Assembly: GCA_013205085.1 (NCBI GenBank)
Contig: JABMLH010000001.1
Span: 620,001-684,000, forward strand
Direction of reading: 5' to 3'
Source: Microbacteriaceae bacterium VKM Ac-2854
Lineage (GTDB): Bacteria; Actinomycetota; Actinomycetes; Actinomycetales; Microbacteriaceae
DNA: 64,000 bases
Made by a program: the position numbers and the translations under genes. Below are positions 44,471-52,822 of the stretch, one piece after another. Below the pieces are notes generated by a model. It was not told where the DNA came from. It did no database searches and saw nothing but the letters and a program-made list of their open reading frames with translations. How positions within the stretch are numbered: position 1 is the first letter of the stretch; each line of letters starts with the position of its first letter.

Positions 44471-44589
44471 TTCGTTATCGCGGGCGTCGATGCCGTGTCG
44501 CGCAGCCCGGTAGAACTGGTCTCAGGTGCTTCCAGGGGGAATCCGGGATCGGCACCGTCCCTATCCACTCATTCGAGAAAGACACAGTC
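44471..44589 (+). promoter_or_regulatory. Conserved leader of LPXTG-like gene, copy B
   Basis: Colinear with 28046-28163 (see that entry): TTCGTTATCGCG start, CTCAGGTGC 69 bases before the ATG, CCAGGGGGAATCCG, GAGAAAG just before the start. Confidence 0.6.
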
Positions 44590-45726
44590 ATGACTGTCTT
44601 CGGGCCTTCGCGCCTTCGTTCCCGGCGCCTCGCGTCGGCACTCTGCTGCGCGGCGATCGTGGTCGGGGGCGCCATGTTGAGCGCTCCCGCCGCGTCAGCT
44701 GTCGAAGCGACGCCAAACGCCGTTGCGATCGGCGAAAGCACAATGCCGACGGCCGGGTCGAGTTCCACGCCGACGGTGGTGCCGACCACGACGGCGACTG
44801 GTGATCCGACGCCCACGCCCACGCCGACGCCCACGCCGACGCCGACGCCAACGCCGACGGGCAAGGCGCCAGCGATTCCGGTGACGGATTGTGGACGGCC
44901 CGTCCAGCCGGGTGGTGAGTTCATCGCGAGCGTGGTTCCGGGTTCGAACCGGCTCGTCGTCACTCTTCCGGCGATCGCAGACCGCGGTTGTTTCGATTCT
45001 GCCTACCTCGCTGTCGCCGCCTACGACACGGAAAGCCCGTGGAGTGACGTGCGCACGGTGGAGATTCCGTCCGAGGGCTCCAGTGAGGGAACCGTTGAGT
45101 TCGCGCTGCCCGCCGCGGATGTTGACTACGACGTCGTTGTGAACAGTTACGGCCGCAGCGCTGGGGGCGACACGGGTCCGTTCGAGGAGTACAGCGATTC
45201 CGTCTACGCGGCCGCGTCGCTCGTGCAGGCGTGCGCGCATGAGAATGGCGGCGTCATCGTGGGCGGTCTTGACGCGAACGCGGAGGGAGGTGCGGGACAC
45301 ATCACGGTCACGGTGAATCCTGCGGCGCTCGTCGATTGCATCGATTCGGGGAAGATCTCCATCCGTGCGGTGCCGCATCTCGACGATGCGGACGACAGCT
45401 GGAACACCGAGCTGTTCACTTCCGATCTCGACCACCAGCCGAGAGGCGGTCTGAACACAACCGCCATTCGGGCCGGTTCATACTGGATCGTCGCGGATGT
45501 GACGGCAGAGGTCGACGGACACAGCGAAACGTTCTCGTCCTACGTCGGAGACGAACGGATCATCGTCACGGCGCCGTCGACGGGTAGCGAGGGGGCGGGA
45601 GGTTCCATCGGTGGTGGCGCGCTCGCCTCGACCGGTGTCGAGTCGACGGTGCCGATCGCCCTCGGATCCGCGTTGCTCGCCGCCGGGCTGCTTGGTCTCC
45701 TCGTCGCTCGTCGTCGCCGCGCTTAG
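44590..45726 (+). CDS. LPXTG-like surface protein 3
   Basis: 378 residues. Signal peptide about 1-37 (LASALCCAAIVVGGAMLSAP), a run of about nine Thr-Pro pairs near residues 75-92, two domains with single Cys pairs (RLVVTLPAIADRGCFDSAYL; HITVTVNPAALVDCIDSGKI) and a clean sorting signal: LASTG, helix PIALGSALLAAGLLGLLVA, tail RRRRA. Closely related to protein 1 in leader, layout and sorting motif. The Thr-Pro run should span the wall. Confidence 0.87.
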   Translation: MTVFGPSRLRSRRLASALCCAAIVVGGAMLSAPAASAVEATPNAVAIGESTMPTAGSSSTPTVVPTTTATGDPTPTPTPTPTPTPTPTPTGKAPAIPVTDCGRPVQPGGEFIASVVPGSNRLVVTLPAIADRGCFDSAYLAVAAYDTESPWSDVRTVEIPSEGSSEGTVEFALPAADVDYDVVVNSYGRSAGGDTGPFEEYSDSVYAAASLVQACAHENGGVIVGGLDANAEGGAGHITVTVNPAALVDCIDSGKISIRAVPHLDDADDSWNTELFTSDLDHQPRGGLNTTAIRAGSYWIVADVTAEVDGHSETFSSYVGDERIIVTAPSTGSEGAGGSIGGGALASTGVESTVPIALGSALLAAGLLGLLVARRRRA

Positions 45727-45806
45727 CCCCAGTCCGTTGGCGGGGCTGTCGTGGCCTCCCGCTCTGGCGGCGGAAGGCAGCGACGACCCGGCCACGCAGC
45801 CGTCAT

Positions 45807-45858
45807 AGAAACGTCAACCCGCTGATGAGGCCGGCCCTCTCAGCGGGTTGACGTTTCT
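45807..45858. terminator. Perfect 19-bp hairpin between convergent genes
   Basis: Arms AGAAACGTCAACCCGCTGA (45807-45825) and its complement (45840-45858), loop 14 bases. Serves surface protein 3 and the racemase gene. Confidence 0.8.
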
Positions 45859-45881
45859 CCGACGGTCAGCGCAGACGACGG

Positions 45882-46616
45882 TCAGCGCAGGGAGAACGGC
45901 GCGAGGAGACCGTCCATGGTCTTCGCCGGCGGGCGGGCGAATTCGTCGCGGCGGGAGGTGGTGATGCCCAACGAGACCAGGCTCTCGACCAACTTCACGC
46001 CGGCGCTGACGCCGTCGATCACCGGTACTCCGAGCTGGGCGGAGATGTCGCGGCAGAAGTCGGCCATGCCGGCGCAGCCGAGCACGATGGAGTCGGAGCC
46101 GTCGACCGCGAGCGCCTCGGCGCAGAGCGCGGTCACCACGCGGCGCGCATCCGAATCCGGATCGTCAAGTTCCAGCACGGGGATGTCGCAGGCGCGGACG
46201 GAGCGCAGCGCCTCGTCGAAACCGGCTCGGCGCGCGATGTCCCAGGCGCGGCCGCTGGTGCGCGACAGCGTGGTCACGACGCTGAAGCTCCGACCGACGA
46301 GCGTGGCCAGGTGGAAGGCCGCCTCGGCGATGCCGACCACCGGCCCGTTCGCGACCTCGCGCGCCGCATCCACTCCCGGGTCGCCGAAGCAGGCGATCAC
46401 GTAGCCGTCGCTGCCCGCGGCGTCGCCGCGGGCGATCTCGTGTAGGATGCCCGGCACGGCGAGCGCCTCGTCGTAGTGGCTCTCGATCGACGCCGGACCC
46501 ATCGGCGGATTCACCGCCACGGTTTCGGTGCCGATCGCGGCGACCTGCCGCGCGGCCTCTCCGATCGTGCGCGTCATCGCCGCGCTGGTGTTCGGGTTGA
46601 TCAGCGTGATCTTCAT
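45882..46616 (-). CDS. Hydantoin/allantoin racemase family protein
   Basis: 244 residues of the Asp/Glu/hydantoin racemase family. Starts MKITLINPNTSAAMTRTIGE. The two catalytic Cys are visible in YVIACFGDPGVDAA and IVLGCAGMADF. It should interconvert the D and L forms of a 5-substituted hydantoin or allantoin. The NCS1 transporter gene lies 99 bases upstream on the same strand, consistent with uptake of the substrate, but no hydantoinase or allantoinase gene is in the window. Confidence 0.9.
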   Translation of the reverse strand: MKITLINPNTSAAMTRTIGEAARQVAAIGTETVAVNPPMGPASIESHYDEALAVPGILHEIARGDAAGSDGYVIACFGDPGVDAAREVANGPVVGIAEAAFHLATLVGRSFSVVTTLSRTSGRAWDIARRAGFDEALRSVRACDIPVLELDDPDSDARRVVTALCAEALAVDGSDSIVLGCAGMADFCRDISAQLGVPVIDGVSAGVKLVESLVSLGITTSRRDEFARPPAKTMDGLLAPFSLR

Positions 46617-46633
46617 CCGTGCCTCCTCTCATT

Positions 46634-46710
46634 CCTGCGAGGGACCCGCGCAGCACGCGAGGGCGCCTCGGACCGGGGCGCCCTCGCGCGCTGAAGGGGT
46701 CCCTCGCAGG
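46634..46710. terminator. Large two-part hairpin between transporter and racemase
   Basis: Outer 14-bp arms CCTGCGAGGGACCC (46634-46647) and complement (46697-46710), inner stem CGCGAGGGCGCC/GGCGCCCTCGCG. It may reduce read-through from the transporter into the racemase gene or protect the upstream mRNA. Confidence 0.7.
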
Positions 46711-46715
46711 AGGGG

Positions 46716-48269
46716 TTACTTGCCGACGCCGTCCGTGGCGAGTTCGAGCTCGTCGTCGAGGCGGCCGATCATCGGCCGCGAGCGCTCGAGCAGCAGCATC
46801 GCGACGTAGCCGACGCCGCAGCCGATGAACCAGCTGAAGTTGCCGATCCACATCACGGCGTCGCCACCGGGGATCCAGTGCGGCAGCAGCACGGCGGCCA
46901 GCGACGGGACACCCGCGATCACCACGGACCACACCGCGTTGGGGTTGTAGCCCTTGGTGAACCAGTAGCGGCCCTTCTCGCTCATCGTGTACATCTCGTC
47001 GACCCAGATGCGCTGCTTGCTGACCTGGTAGTAGCCGGCGATCAGGATGCCGAACAGCGGCCCGATCAGTGCGCCGAGGATGCCGAGGGTGTACATGATC
47101 GCGGTGTCGTTGGAATACCAGTTCCACGGGGTGAGGATGACCGAGCCGACGGCGGCGATCATGCCGCCCATCCGCCACGAGATCTTCTTCGGGTTCACGT
47201 TCGAGAAGTCGAACGCGGGCGAGATGAAGTTGGCGACGATGTTGATGCCGACGGTCGCGATCACGAAGGTGAGGCCACCGAGGATGATCGCGAACGGGGT
47301 GTCGATGCGCTCGACGGTGTGGATCGGGTCGGTGATCAGCTCGCCGAACACCGGGACGGTGGCGGAGGCGGTGATCACGACGAGGAGCGAGAAGAAGAGG
47401 AAGTTGATCGGCAGGCCGAGCAGGTTGCCGCGCTTGACCGCACCGTAGGACTTGCCGTAGCGGGCGAAGTCGCCGAAGTTCAGCATCGGACCGGAGAAGT
47501 AGGAGACCACCAGCGCGATCGCGGAGATCATCAGCGGCAGGCCGGCGACGAAGTCCATCGGCTCGCCCTCGGAGAGGTTGAGCGAGACGTTCTCCCACCC
47601 GGCCTGCGAGACCAGGTAGATCGCCAGCACGACCATCACGACGTAGACGGCGGGGCCGGCCCAGTCGATGAACTTCTTGATCGCCTCCATGCCGCGCCAG
47701 AACAGGGCGGCCTGCGCGAACCAGAGGATCGCGTAGGAGATGTAGCCCAGCGCCGACAGGCCCAGGAACGAGGTGTTGTTCAGATCGGTCGCGGCGGGCC
47801 AGAACTTCAGGAAGATGATGTTCAGCGACTGCGCGGCGAGGTAGGTCTGCACGCCGTACCAGGCGATCGCGATCAGGCCGCGGATGATCGCGGGGATGTT
47901 CGCGCCCTTGATGCCGAAGATCGCGCGGTTGATCACGGGGTACGGCACGCCGGTGACCTGGCTGGGCTTGGCGACCAGGTTGCAGAACACCTGCACGATC
48001 AGGATGCCGATGACCAGGGCGATCAGCACCTGCCAGCCGGCCAGGCCCAGCGCGAACAGCGAACCGGCGGTGACGTAGCCGCCGACGCTGTGCACGTCGG
48101 ACATCCAGAACGCGAAGATGTTGTAGCTCGTCCACTTCTGCTTCTTCAGTGGAGCGAGGTCGTCGTTCGCGAGGCGGTCGTCGTAGCCGGGCTTGATCAG
48201 CCCGGCGCCGGCCGGCGCGTCGGGGTCGACGTGGAAATCGGAATGGGTATCGGTGACGCTGTCGGTCAT
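46716..48269 (-). CDS. NCS1-family nucleobase/hydantoin/allantoin transporter
   Basis: 517 residues, 12 helices. N terminus PGYDDRLANDDLAPLKKQKW, then the family start TSYNIFAFWMSDVHSVGGYV. Helix 3-4 region PYPVINRAIFGIKGANIPAI, and the substrate-site segment SYFSGPMLNFGDFARYG. Imports a purine-related or hydantoin compound with a cation. Divergent from the XRE-cupin regulator. Its partner is the racemase gene downstream. Confidence 0.92.
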   Translation of the reverse strand: MTDSVTDTHSDFHVDPDAPAGAGLIKPGYDDRLANDDLAPLKKQKWTSYNIFAFWMSDVHSVGGYVTAGSLFALGLAGWQVLIALVIGILIVQVFCNLVAKPSQVTGVPYPVINRAIFGIKGANIPAIIRGLIAIAWYGVQTYLAAQSLNIIFLKFWPAATDLNNTSFLGLSALGYISYAILWFAQAALFWRGMEAIKKFIDWAGPAVYVVMVVLAIYLVSQAGWENVSLNLSEGEPMDFVAGLPLMISAIALVVSYFSGPMLNFGDFARYGKSYGAVKRGNLLGLPINFLFFSLLVVITASATVPVFGELITDPIHTVERIDTPFAIILGGLTFVIATVGINIVANFISPAFDFSNVNPKKISWRMGGMIAAVGSVILTPWNWYSNDTAIMYTLGILGALIGPLFGILIAGYYQVSKQRIWVDEMYTMSEKGRYWFTKGYNPNAVWSVVIAGVPSLAAVLLPHWIPGGDAVMWIGNFSWFIGCGVGYVAMLLLERSRPMIGRLDDELELATDGVGK

Positions 48270-48527
48270 GGAAGATCCACCTCTCGGGGGCGGTCGTCGG
48301 TGCGGGCAACACGCAATCGGATGTGTCAGGGTGGTCGTGGCGAGCGACCAGGATCCGCGATTCCCGGGCCCTCCAGCCCGGGTCTGGCAGCCGTCGCCCC
48401 GCGTCCGAGGGTTCGGCTGTCAAGTGATCGCTTAACTCTGAGCGCAAAGCTATTGCTTGACACCTCATGTTCCGTTTCGCGCTCGTTACGGCCATGTGAC
48501 AATTGCCGAGGGAGGTCCGAACACCCC
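48270..48527. promoter_or_regulatory. Divergent promoter region of transporter and regulator
   Basis: 258 bases without a gene. Contains TTGACA near 48454 and the symmetric-looking stretch AGTGATCGCTTAACTCTGAG around 48422-48441, a reasonable place for the XRE-cupin protein to bind. GGAGG lies before the regulator's ATG. Confidence 0.4.
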
Positions 48528-49172
48528 ATGCTCTCCGAATCCACGGTGCCCGCGGAGCCTTCCGCGCAGCCCGCCGTCGTCGCCGTCCAGGCGCTGTCCT
48601 CGCCCGAGCTGGACCGCGAGCGGCTCGGGATGCGCCTGCGCGAACTCCGCCTCGCCTCCGGGATGTCGCTGCGTGCGCTGGCCCGCGAACTCGGCATCTC
48701 CGCCTCCGCCGTCTCGCAGATCGAGCGTGGCTCGATGCAGCCCTCCGTCGGCCGACTGATCGCGATCGTCGGCGCCCTCGGCGTTCCGCTCGCCGCGGTG
48801 TTCGAGGAGGAGGAGGCCGAGCCGGTCGTCTTCGACTACGCGATCGCGCGCGCCGGTCAGGTGGCCACGGTCGAACTCGACGGCGGGGTGCTGTTCCGCC
48901 GGCTGTCGCCGCAGAAGCAGAGCGAGTTCGAGTTCTTCGAGTCGACGTATCCGCCCGGTGCGACCTCGACGGCGCACCGCGAGTTCCTCCGGCACGACGG
49001 CTTCGAGGTCGGCACCGTCACCTCCGGGCGGCTGACGATCGAGTTCGAGGACGAGATCGTGACGCTGGCGCAGGGGGACTCGATCACCTTCCCGTGCGAG
49101 CGGCCGCACCTGATGTACAACGCGGATGCCGCCGAGGTCGCCGTCGCGACCTGGCTGATCGTGCACCGCTAG
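48528..49172 (+). CDS. XRE-family regulator with cupin domain
   Basis: 214 residues. Helix-turn-helix about 33-88: MRLRELRLASGMSLRALARE, LGISASAVSQIERGSMQPSV. C-terminal cupin about 135-212: YPPGATSTAHREFLRHDGFE, VGTVTSGRLTIEFEDEIVTL, GDSITFPCERPHLMYN. Such proteins sense a small molecule in the cupin and control the neighbouring transporter. Divergent from the NCS1 gene. Confidence 0.92.
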   Translation: MLSESTVPAEPSAQPAVVAVQALSSPELDRERLGMRLRELRLASGMSLRALARELGISASAVSQIERGSMQPSVGRLIAIVGALGVPLAAVFEEEEAEPVVFDYAIARAGQVATVELDGGVLFRRLSPQKQSEFEFFESTYPPGATSTAHREFLRHDGFEVGTVTSGRLTIEFEDEIVTLAQGDSITFPCERPHLMYNADAAEVAVATWLIVHR

Positions 49173-49467
49173 CCTCGTGCAGGCCCTCGTCGGCGACCGT
49201 GCGCGGCGTCGAAGGTGCGCGGGCGGCTTCCGCCGGGTGGGGAGATCGTCATAGGCTGACCGCTAACGCGAGCCGGATTCGCGACCAGGTTCGCGCCCTT
49301 TTATTGCGCGCATGTTACGCGTTTCGCAGATTCCGCTATCTCGCGACGCAATCCACGCGCATAACATCGCCTCCGCGCAGCTTTCGTCAGCGTTTTCCTG
49401 CGCCACCCCCGTCTTGGGCATACTGGTGCAACCCGCGCCATGGAGGCGCGCCTTTCGAGAGGAAGAC
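49173..49467. other. Intergenic region before APC permease
   Basis: No gene seen in 295 bases. An imperfect inverted repeat, CGCGCATGTTACGCG near 49307-49321 against CGCGCATAACATCGC near 49356-49370, could be an operator. CATACT near 49429 may be a -10 box. Confidence 0.35.
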
Positions 49468-50916
49468 ATGAGCGCCACGTCCACCCCACCGGGCCTGCGA
49501 GCCCAGCTCTTCCGGCGTAAGCCCATCACCGCTCCCTCCGAGGGCGGCCACGGCGGATTGCCGCGCACGATCGGCGTGTTCCAGCTGACGATGTTCGGCG
49601 TCGGCGCCACGATCGGCACCGGAATCTTCTTCGTGATGTCGCTCGCCGTACCCGAGGCGGGCCCCTCCGTCATCGTGTCGTTCATCATCGCCGGCATCGC
49701 GGCCGGCCTCGCCGCCCTCTGCTACGCGGAGATGGCCAGCGCGGTCCCGGTTTCCGGCAGTACCTACTCCTACGCGTACGCCACCCTCGGCGAGATCGTC
49801 GCGATGGGCGTGGCCGCGTGTCTGCTGCTCGAATACGGCGTCTCGACCGCGGCCGTCGCTGTCGGGTGGAGCGGGTACCTCAATGAGGCGCTGCAGAACA
49901 TCTTCGGCATCGCCATCCCGCACGCGCTCACCGCGGCGCCGTGGGACTCCGACCCCGGCATCATTAACCTGCCGGCCGTTGTCCTCGTGGCGATGTGCGC
50001 CCTCCTGCTGATCCGCGGGGCGAGCGAATCCGCGCGGCTGAACGCGATCATGGTGGTCATCAAGCTCGCCGTGCTGGCCATGTTCATCGTGATCGCCTTC
50101 ACCGCGTTCAACGGCAACAACTTCGCCGACTTCGCGCCCTTCGGTGCGGCGGGCATCGGCCTCGCCGCCGGCACGATCTTCTTCTCCTTCATCGGGCTCG
50201 ACGCCGTGTCGACAGCCGGCGACGAGGTGAAGGACCCGCAGCGCACCATGCCGCGCGCCCTGATCGCGGCGCTGCTGATCGTGATCGCGTTCTACGTGCT
50301 CGTGGCGACCGCCGCCCTCGGCACGCAGCCGTGGCAGGACTTCGAAGGGCAGTCGGAGGCGGGGCTCGCGAAGATCCTGGAGAACGTCACCGGCGCCACG
50401 ATCTGGGGCACCATCCTCGCGCTCGGTGCGGTCATCTCGATCTTCTCGGTCACCCTCGTCACGATGTACGGCCAGACCCGCATCCTGTTCGCGATGGGCC
50501 GCGACGGGATGCTGCCGAAGATGTTCGCAAAGGTCAACTCGCGCACGCAGACCCCGGTCAACAACACCATCGTCGTGGCGATCGTCGTCGGTATCCTCGC
50601 TGCGATCGTGCCGCTGGACTACCTGGCCGACCTGGTCTCGATCGGTACGCTGACCGCATTCATCGTGGTCTCGGCCGGCGTGATGATCCTGCGGCGTACC
50701 CGCCCCGATCTGCCGCGCGGGTTCAAGGTGCCGCTGTTCCCGGTGACGCCGATCCTGTCGATCCTCGCCTGCCTCTACATCCTCTCCAGCCTGCACTGGT
50801 ACACCTGGGCCTGGTTCGCGGTCTGGGTCGCGGTGGTGCTGACCTTCTACCTGCTGTGGGGGCGCAAGAACTCGGCGCTGGCGAAGGCGGGCCTGACGAA
50901 CGGTGGCGTGAAGTGA
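49468..50916 (+). CDS. APC-family amino acid permease
   Basis: 482 residues, 12 helices. ATG 49468 has GAGAGGAAGAC before it. Family features: GVFQLTMFGVGATIGTGIFF (helix 1 with the unwound GxG), YAEMASAVPVSGSTYSYAYA, FFSFIGLDAVSTAGDEVKDP (helix 6) and QTRILFAMGRDGMLPKMFAK. Closest in plan to cationic amino acid transporters. The next gene, a universal stress protein, overlaps by four bases, a common pairing for this transporter type. Confidence 0.93.
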   Translation: MSATSTPPGLRAQLFRRKPITAPSEGGHGGLPRTIGVFQLTMFGVGATIGTGIFFVMSLAVPEAGPSVIVSFIIAGIAAGLAALCYAEMASAVPVSGSTYSYAYATLGEIVAMGVAACLLLEYGVSTAAVAVGWSGYLNEALQNIFGIAIPHALTAAPWDSDPGIINLPAVVLVAMCALLLIRGASESARLNAIMVVIKLAVLAMFIVIAFTAFNGNNFADFAPFGAAGIGLAAGTIFFSFIGLDAVSTAGDEVKDPQRTMPRALIAALLIVIAFYVLVATAALGTQPWQDFEGQSEAGLAKILENVTGATIWGTILALGAVISIFSVTLVTMYGQTRILFAMGRDGMLPKMFAKVNSRTQTPVNNTIVVAIVVGILAAIVPLDYLADLVSIGTLTAFIVVSAGVMILRRTRPDLPRGFKVPLFPVTPILSILACLYILSSLHWYTWAWFAVWVAVVLTFYLLWGRKNSALAKAGLTNGGVK

Positions 50917-51803
50917 CCATCCTCGTCGGGTACCTGCCGGACAAGGGCGGCCGCGGCGCGCTCGACCTCGCCCTGCAGTTGGCACGTTCGACCGGCGACA
51001 GCCTGCGCATCGCGACCGTGGTGCCGCGGCAGTGGAGCACGCCGTCGCTCGCGAAGGTCGACGCCGAGTACGTCGCGTACGCGCAGCAGGTGGGCACGGA
51101 GGCGGAGCGTCGCGGCCGCGAGTACCTCGCCGAGGTCGCGCCGGACGTCGAGGCGAGCTTCGAGTCCGTCACGGGGCGTTCCGTATCCGCGGCGCTGATC
51201 GCCGCAGCGGAGGATGCCGGCGCCACCGCTCTCGTGCTCGGCTCGTCCGCCGATGGGCACCTGGGGCAGGTCGTGGTCGGCTCCACAGCCGACCGGCTGC
51301 TGCATTCCTCGCCGGTGCCGCTGGCGGTGTCGACCCGCGGCTACCATCCGCCGCGCGGACAGCGGATCACCCGCGTCACCTGCGCCTTCTCCGACGCCGC
51401 CTCGTCGACCGGCGTGGTGCGCCGGGCTCGGGAGCTGGCCGAGCGCGCCGGGGTGCCGTTGCGGATCGTGACCTTCGGCATCCGAACGGCCACGATGTAC
51501 CCGCCCGAGGTCGGCCTGCACGCCGAGGATGCGGTGCTCGACTCCTGGGCGGAGCAGGCCCGCTCCGCTCAGGCCGAGCTGCTCGCCGACGCGATCGTCG
51601 CCGAGGGCACCGAGATGTTCGTCGCCACGGGTAAGGGCTGGCGTGAGGCCGTCGAATCGGTCGAGTGGGAGCAGGGCGAGCTGCTCGTGCTCGGCTCCTC
51701 CTCGATCGGCCCCCTGGCCAGGGTCTTCCTCGGATCCCGCGCGACCAAGCTGGTGCGGCACTCCCCGGTGCCCGTGCTGGTCGTCGCCGCCGACCCCGAG
51801 TAA
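50913..51803 (+). CDS. Universal stress protein, two tandem UspA domains
   Basis: 296 residues from GTG 50913 (GTGA overlap with the permease). Domain 1 about 1-142 with ILVGYLPDKGGRGALDLALQ and the nucleotide site ALVLGSSADGHLGQVVVGST, ending SSPVPLAVS. Domain 2 about 150-296 with LLVLGSSSIGPLARVFLGSR, ending HSPVPVLVVAADPE. The G-x(2)-G-x(9)-G-S/T type loops suggest ATP binding. Probably modulates or accompanies the permease. Confidence 0.92.
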   Translation: MTILVGYLPDKGGRGALDLALQLARSTGDSLRIATVVPRQWSTPSLAKVDAEYVAYAQQVGTEAERRGREYLAEVAPDVEASFESVTGRSVSAALIAAAEDAGATALVLGSSADGHLGQVVVGSTADRLLHSSPVPLAVSTRGYHPPRGQRITRVTCAFSDAASSTGVVRRARELAERAGVPLRIVTFGIRTATMYPPEVGLHAEDAVLDSWAEQARSAQAELLADAIVAEGTEMFVATGKGWREAVESVEWEQGELLVLGSSSIGPLARVFLGSRATKLVRHSPVPVLVVAADPE

Positions 51804-51805
51804 CG

Positions 51806-51848
51806 CGAAAAGTTGCAGCCTCGGGGGCACCGGGGCTGCAACTTTTCG
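51806..51848. terminator. Hairpin after universal stress protein
   Basis: Arms CGAAAAGTTGCAGCC (51806-51820) and its exact complement (51834-51848). The same stem sequence occurs at 23037-23081. Confidence 0.78.
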
Positions 51849-51873
51849 TTTCGCCGGAGGCTCGCGTCGAGCA

Positions 51874-51897
51874 ATACTCGTATGGGATACTCGTTCC
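51874..51897. promoter_or_regulatory. Operator-like direct repeat ATACTCGT
   Basis: ATACTCGTATGGG followed at once by ATACTCGTTCC. A related ATATTCGTGTGGG lies upstream of the XRE gene at 52673. Likely binding sites of that regulator. Confidence 0.45.
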
Positions 51898-52032
51898 ACT
51901 CCTCAACAGGTGACCGAAGTGGCGGAGTTGTTCACATCGGCACGGCCGAGGGCCCGAATCGGGGCTCCGATGTCGGTGCTGCCTGGTGTGCTGATCACCT
52001 CGGAGTGATTGGTGCGAAACGTGGATGAACGA

Positions 52033-52344
52033 ATGAACGACACGCGGACGGTCTGCCCGGATTGGTGCGTGCAGGAGCATCCGGAGGGTGAACTTCCGGA
52101 GGATGCCTGGCATCGGTCGGCGACGATCGCGGTGCCCGTGGTCGGCTGGTTCCCGCCGGCGGCGGAGGAGCCGGAGGGCGCGACGGTGTACGTCGCGCGG
52201 GTGCTGCCGGCGGCGGGCGGCGAGGTGCGGGCGCGGATCGAGGCGGATGGATGGGGTGAGGTCGACGTGGACCTCAGCTCGGCGGCCCGACTCGGTGCGG
52301 CGTTGGCCGCAACGGCGACCGCGCCGCCTGGCGAGCGGAGCTAG
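52033..52344 (+). CDS. Small protein with CPDWC and H-x(4)-H-like residues (DUF6907-like)
   Basis: 103 residues from ATG 52033. N terminus TVCPDWCVQEHPEGELPEDA then WHRSATIAVPVVGW; Cys, Trp, Cys and His spacing resembles small actinobacterial DUF6907-type proteins, possibly a metal site. The C-terminal half is a regular strand-helix part ending LAATATAPPGERS. Its stop and that of the convergent XRE gene share the four bases CTAG. Confidence 0.65.
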   Translation: MNDTRTVCPDWCVQEHPEGELPEDAWHRSATIAVPVVGWFPPAAEEPEGATVYVARVLPAAGGEVRARIEADGWGEVDVDLSSAARLGAALAATATAPPGERS

Positions 52345-52634
52345 TCACTGAGGCGGGCGGAGGCCTTCGGCGGATCGGCCGGCAGTAGCTCGGTCAGTTC
52401 GATGTCGAGCACTTCGCAGAGTGCGAGCAGGGTGCGCAGAGTCGGGTTCGCGGGCGAACCCGGCTTCGACTCGCCCTTCTCGAACTTCTGGTACGTGTAC
52501 CCCGCCAGGCCGGCGGCGTGCGCCACCTTCTCCTGGCTCACGCCCTTCGCGATGCGGGCGCGGTGCAGATTCGTGCCGAGCTCACGTGCATAGCTCGCCC
52601 AGTCGCGCTGTGGTTCAGGAGTACTCGATGACAT
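52341..52634 (-). CDS. XRE-family helix-turn-helix regulator
   Basis: 97 residues from ATG 52634 (MSSSTPEPQRDWASYARELG). Helix-turn-helix about 25-80: NLHRARIAKGVSQEKVAHAA, GLAGYTYQKFEKGESKPGSP, then LRTLLALCEVLDIELTELLP. Convergent with the small DUF6907-like gene, and upstream of it lie motifs also found before that gene, so it may control both. Confidence 0.88.
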   Translation of the reverse strand: MSSSTPEPQRDWASYARELGTNLHRARIAKGVSQEKVAHAAGLAGYTYQKFEKGESKPGSPANPTLRTLLALCEVLDIELTELLPADPPKASARLSD

Positions 52635-52670
52635 GCTCGCCAGCCTCTGAGAATCGGGATGCGACGTCAC

Positions 52671-52715
52671 GAATATTCGTGTGGGAAATTGCTCGTGGCA
52701 ATACCCGTGTACGGG
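52671..52715. promoter_or_regulatory. Operator-like sites before XRE gene
   Basis: The palindrome CACGAATATTCGTG (part of ATATTCGTGTGGG) and ATACCCGTGTACGGG. They resemble the ATACTCGTATGGG repeat at 51874. Confidence 0.45.
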
Positions 52716-52810
52716 GTGCGTGGCGTTCGGACGTGCGGGCTGAGCGAATCCCGGCGGAGGCGGCGGTCGATAGCCCGCCCGTGCGCCGACGCTCACGCGT
52801 CCCACACGCA

Positions 52811-52816
52811 TAGTAT
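52811..52816 (+). promoter_or_regulatory. -10 box of the hadAB-murB transcript
   Basis: TAGTAT, six bases before GTG 52823; leaderless pattern. Confidence 0.55.
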
Positions 52817-52822
52817 GGCCGG

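Noticed and set aside
44809-44866. Thr-Pro repeat run in surface protein 3 as a CRISPR-like or mobile repeat
   Set aside because: It is an in-frame spacer of the protein (nine Thr-Pro pairs), common in wall-anchored proteins. No CRISPR array is present in the window.
46165-49172. Long frames overlapping the NCS1 and racemase genes on either strand
   Set aside because: Composition is that of a shadow frame. The true genes on the minus strand and the XRE-cupin start at 48528 explain the region.
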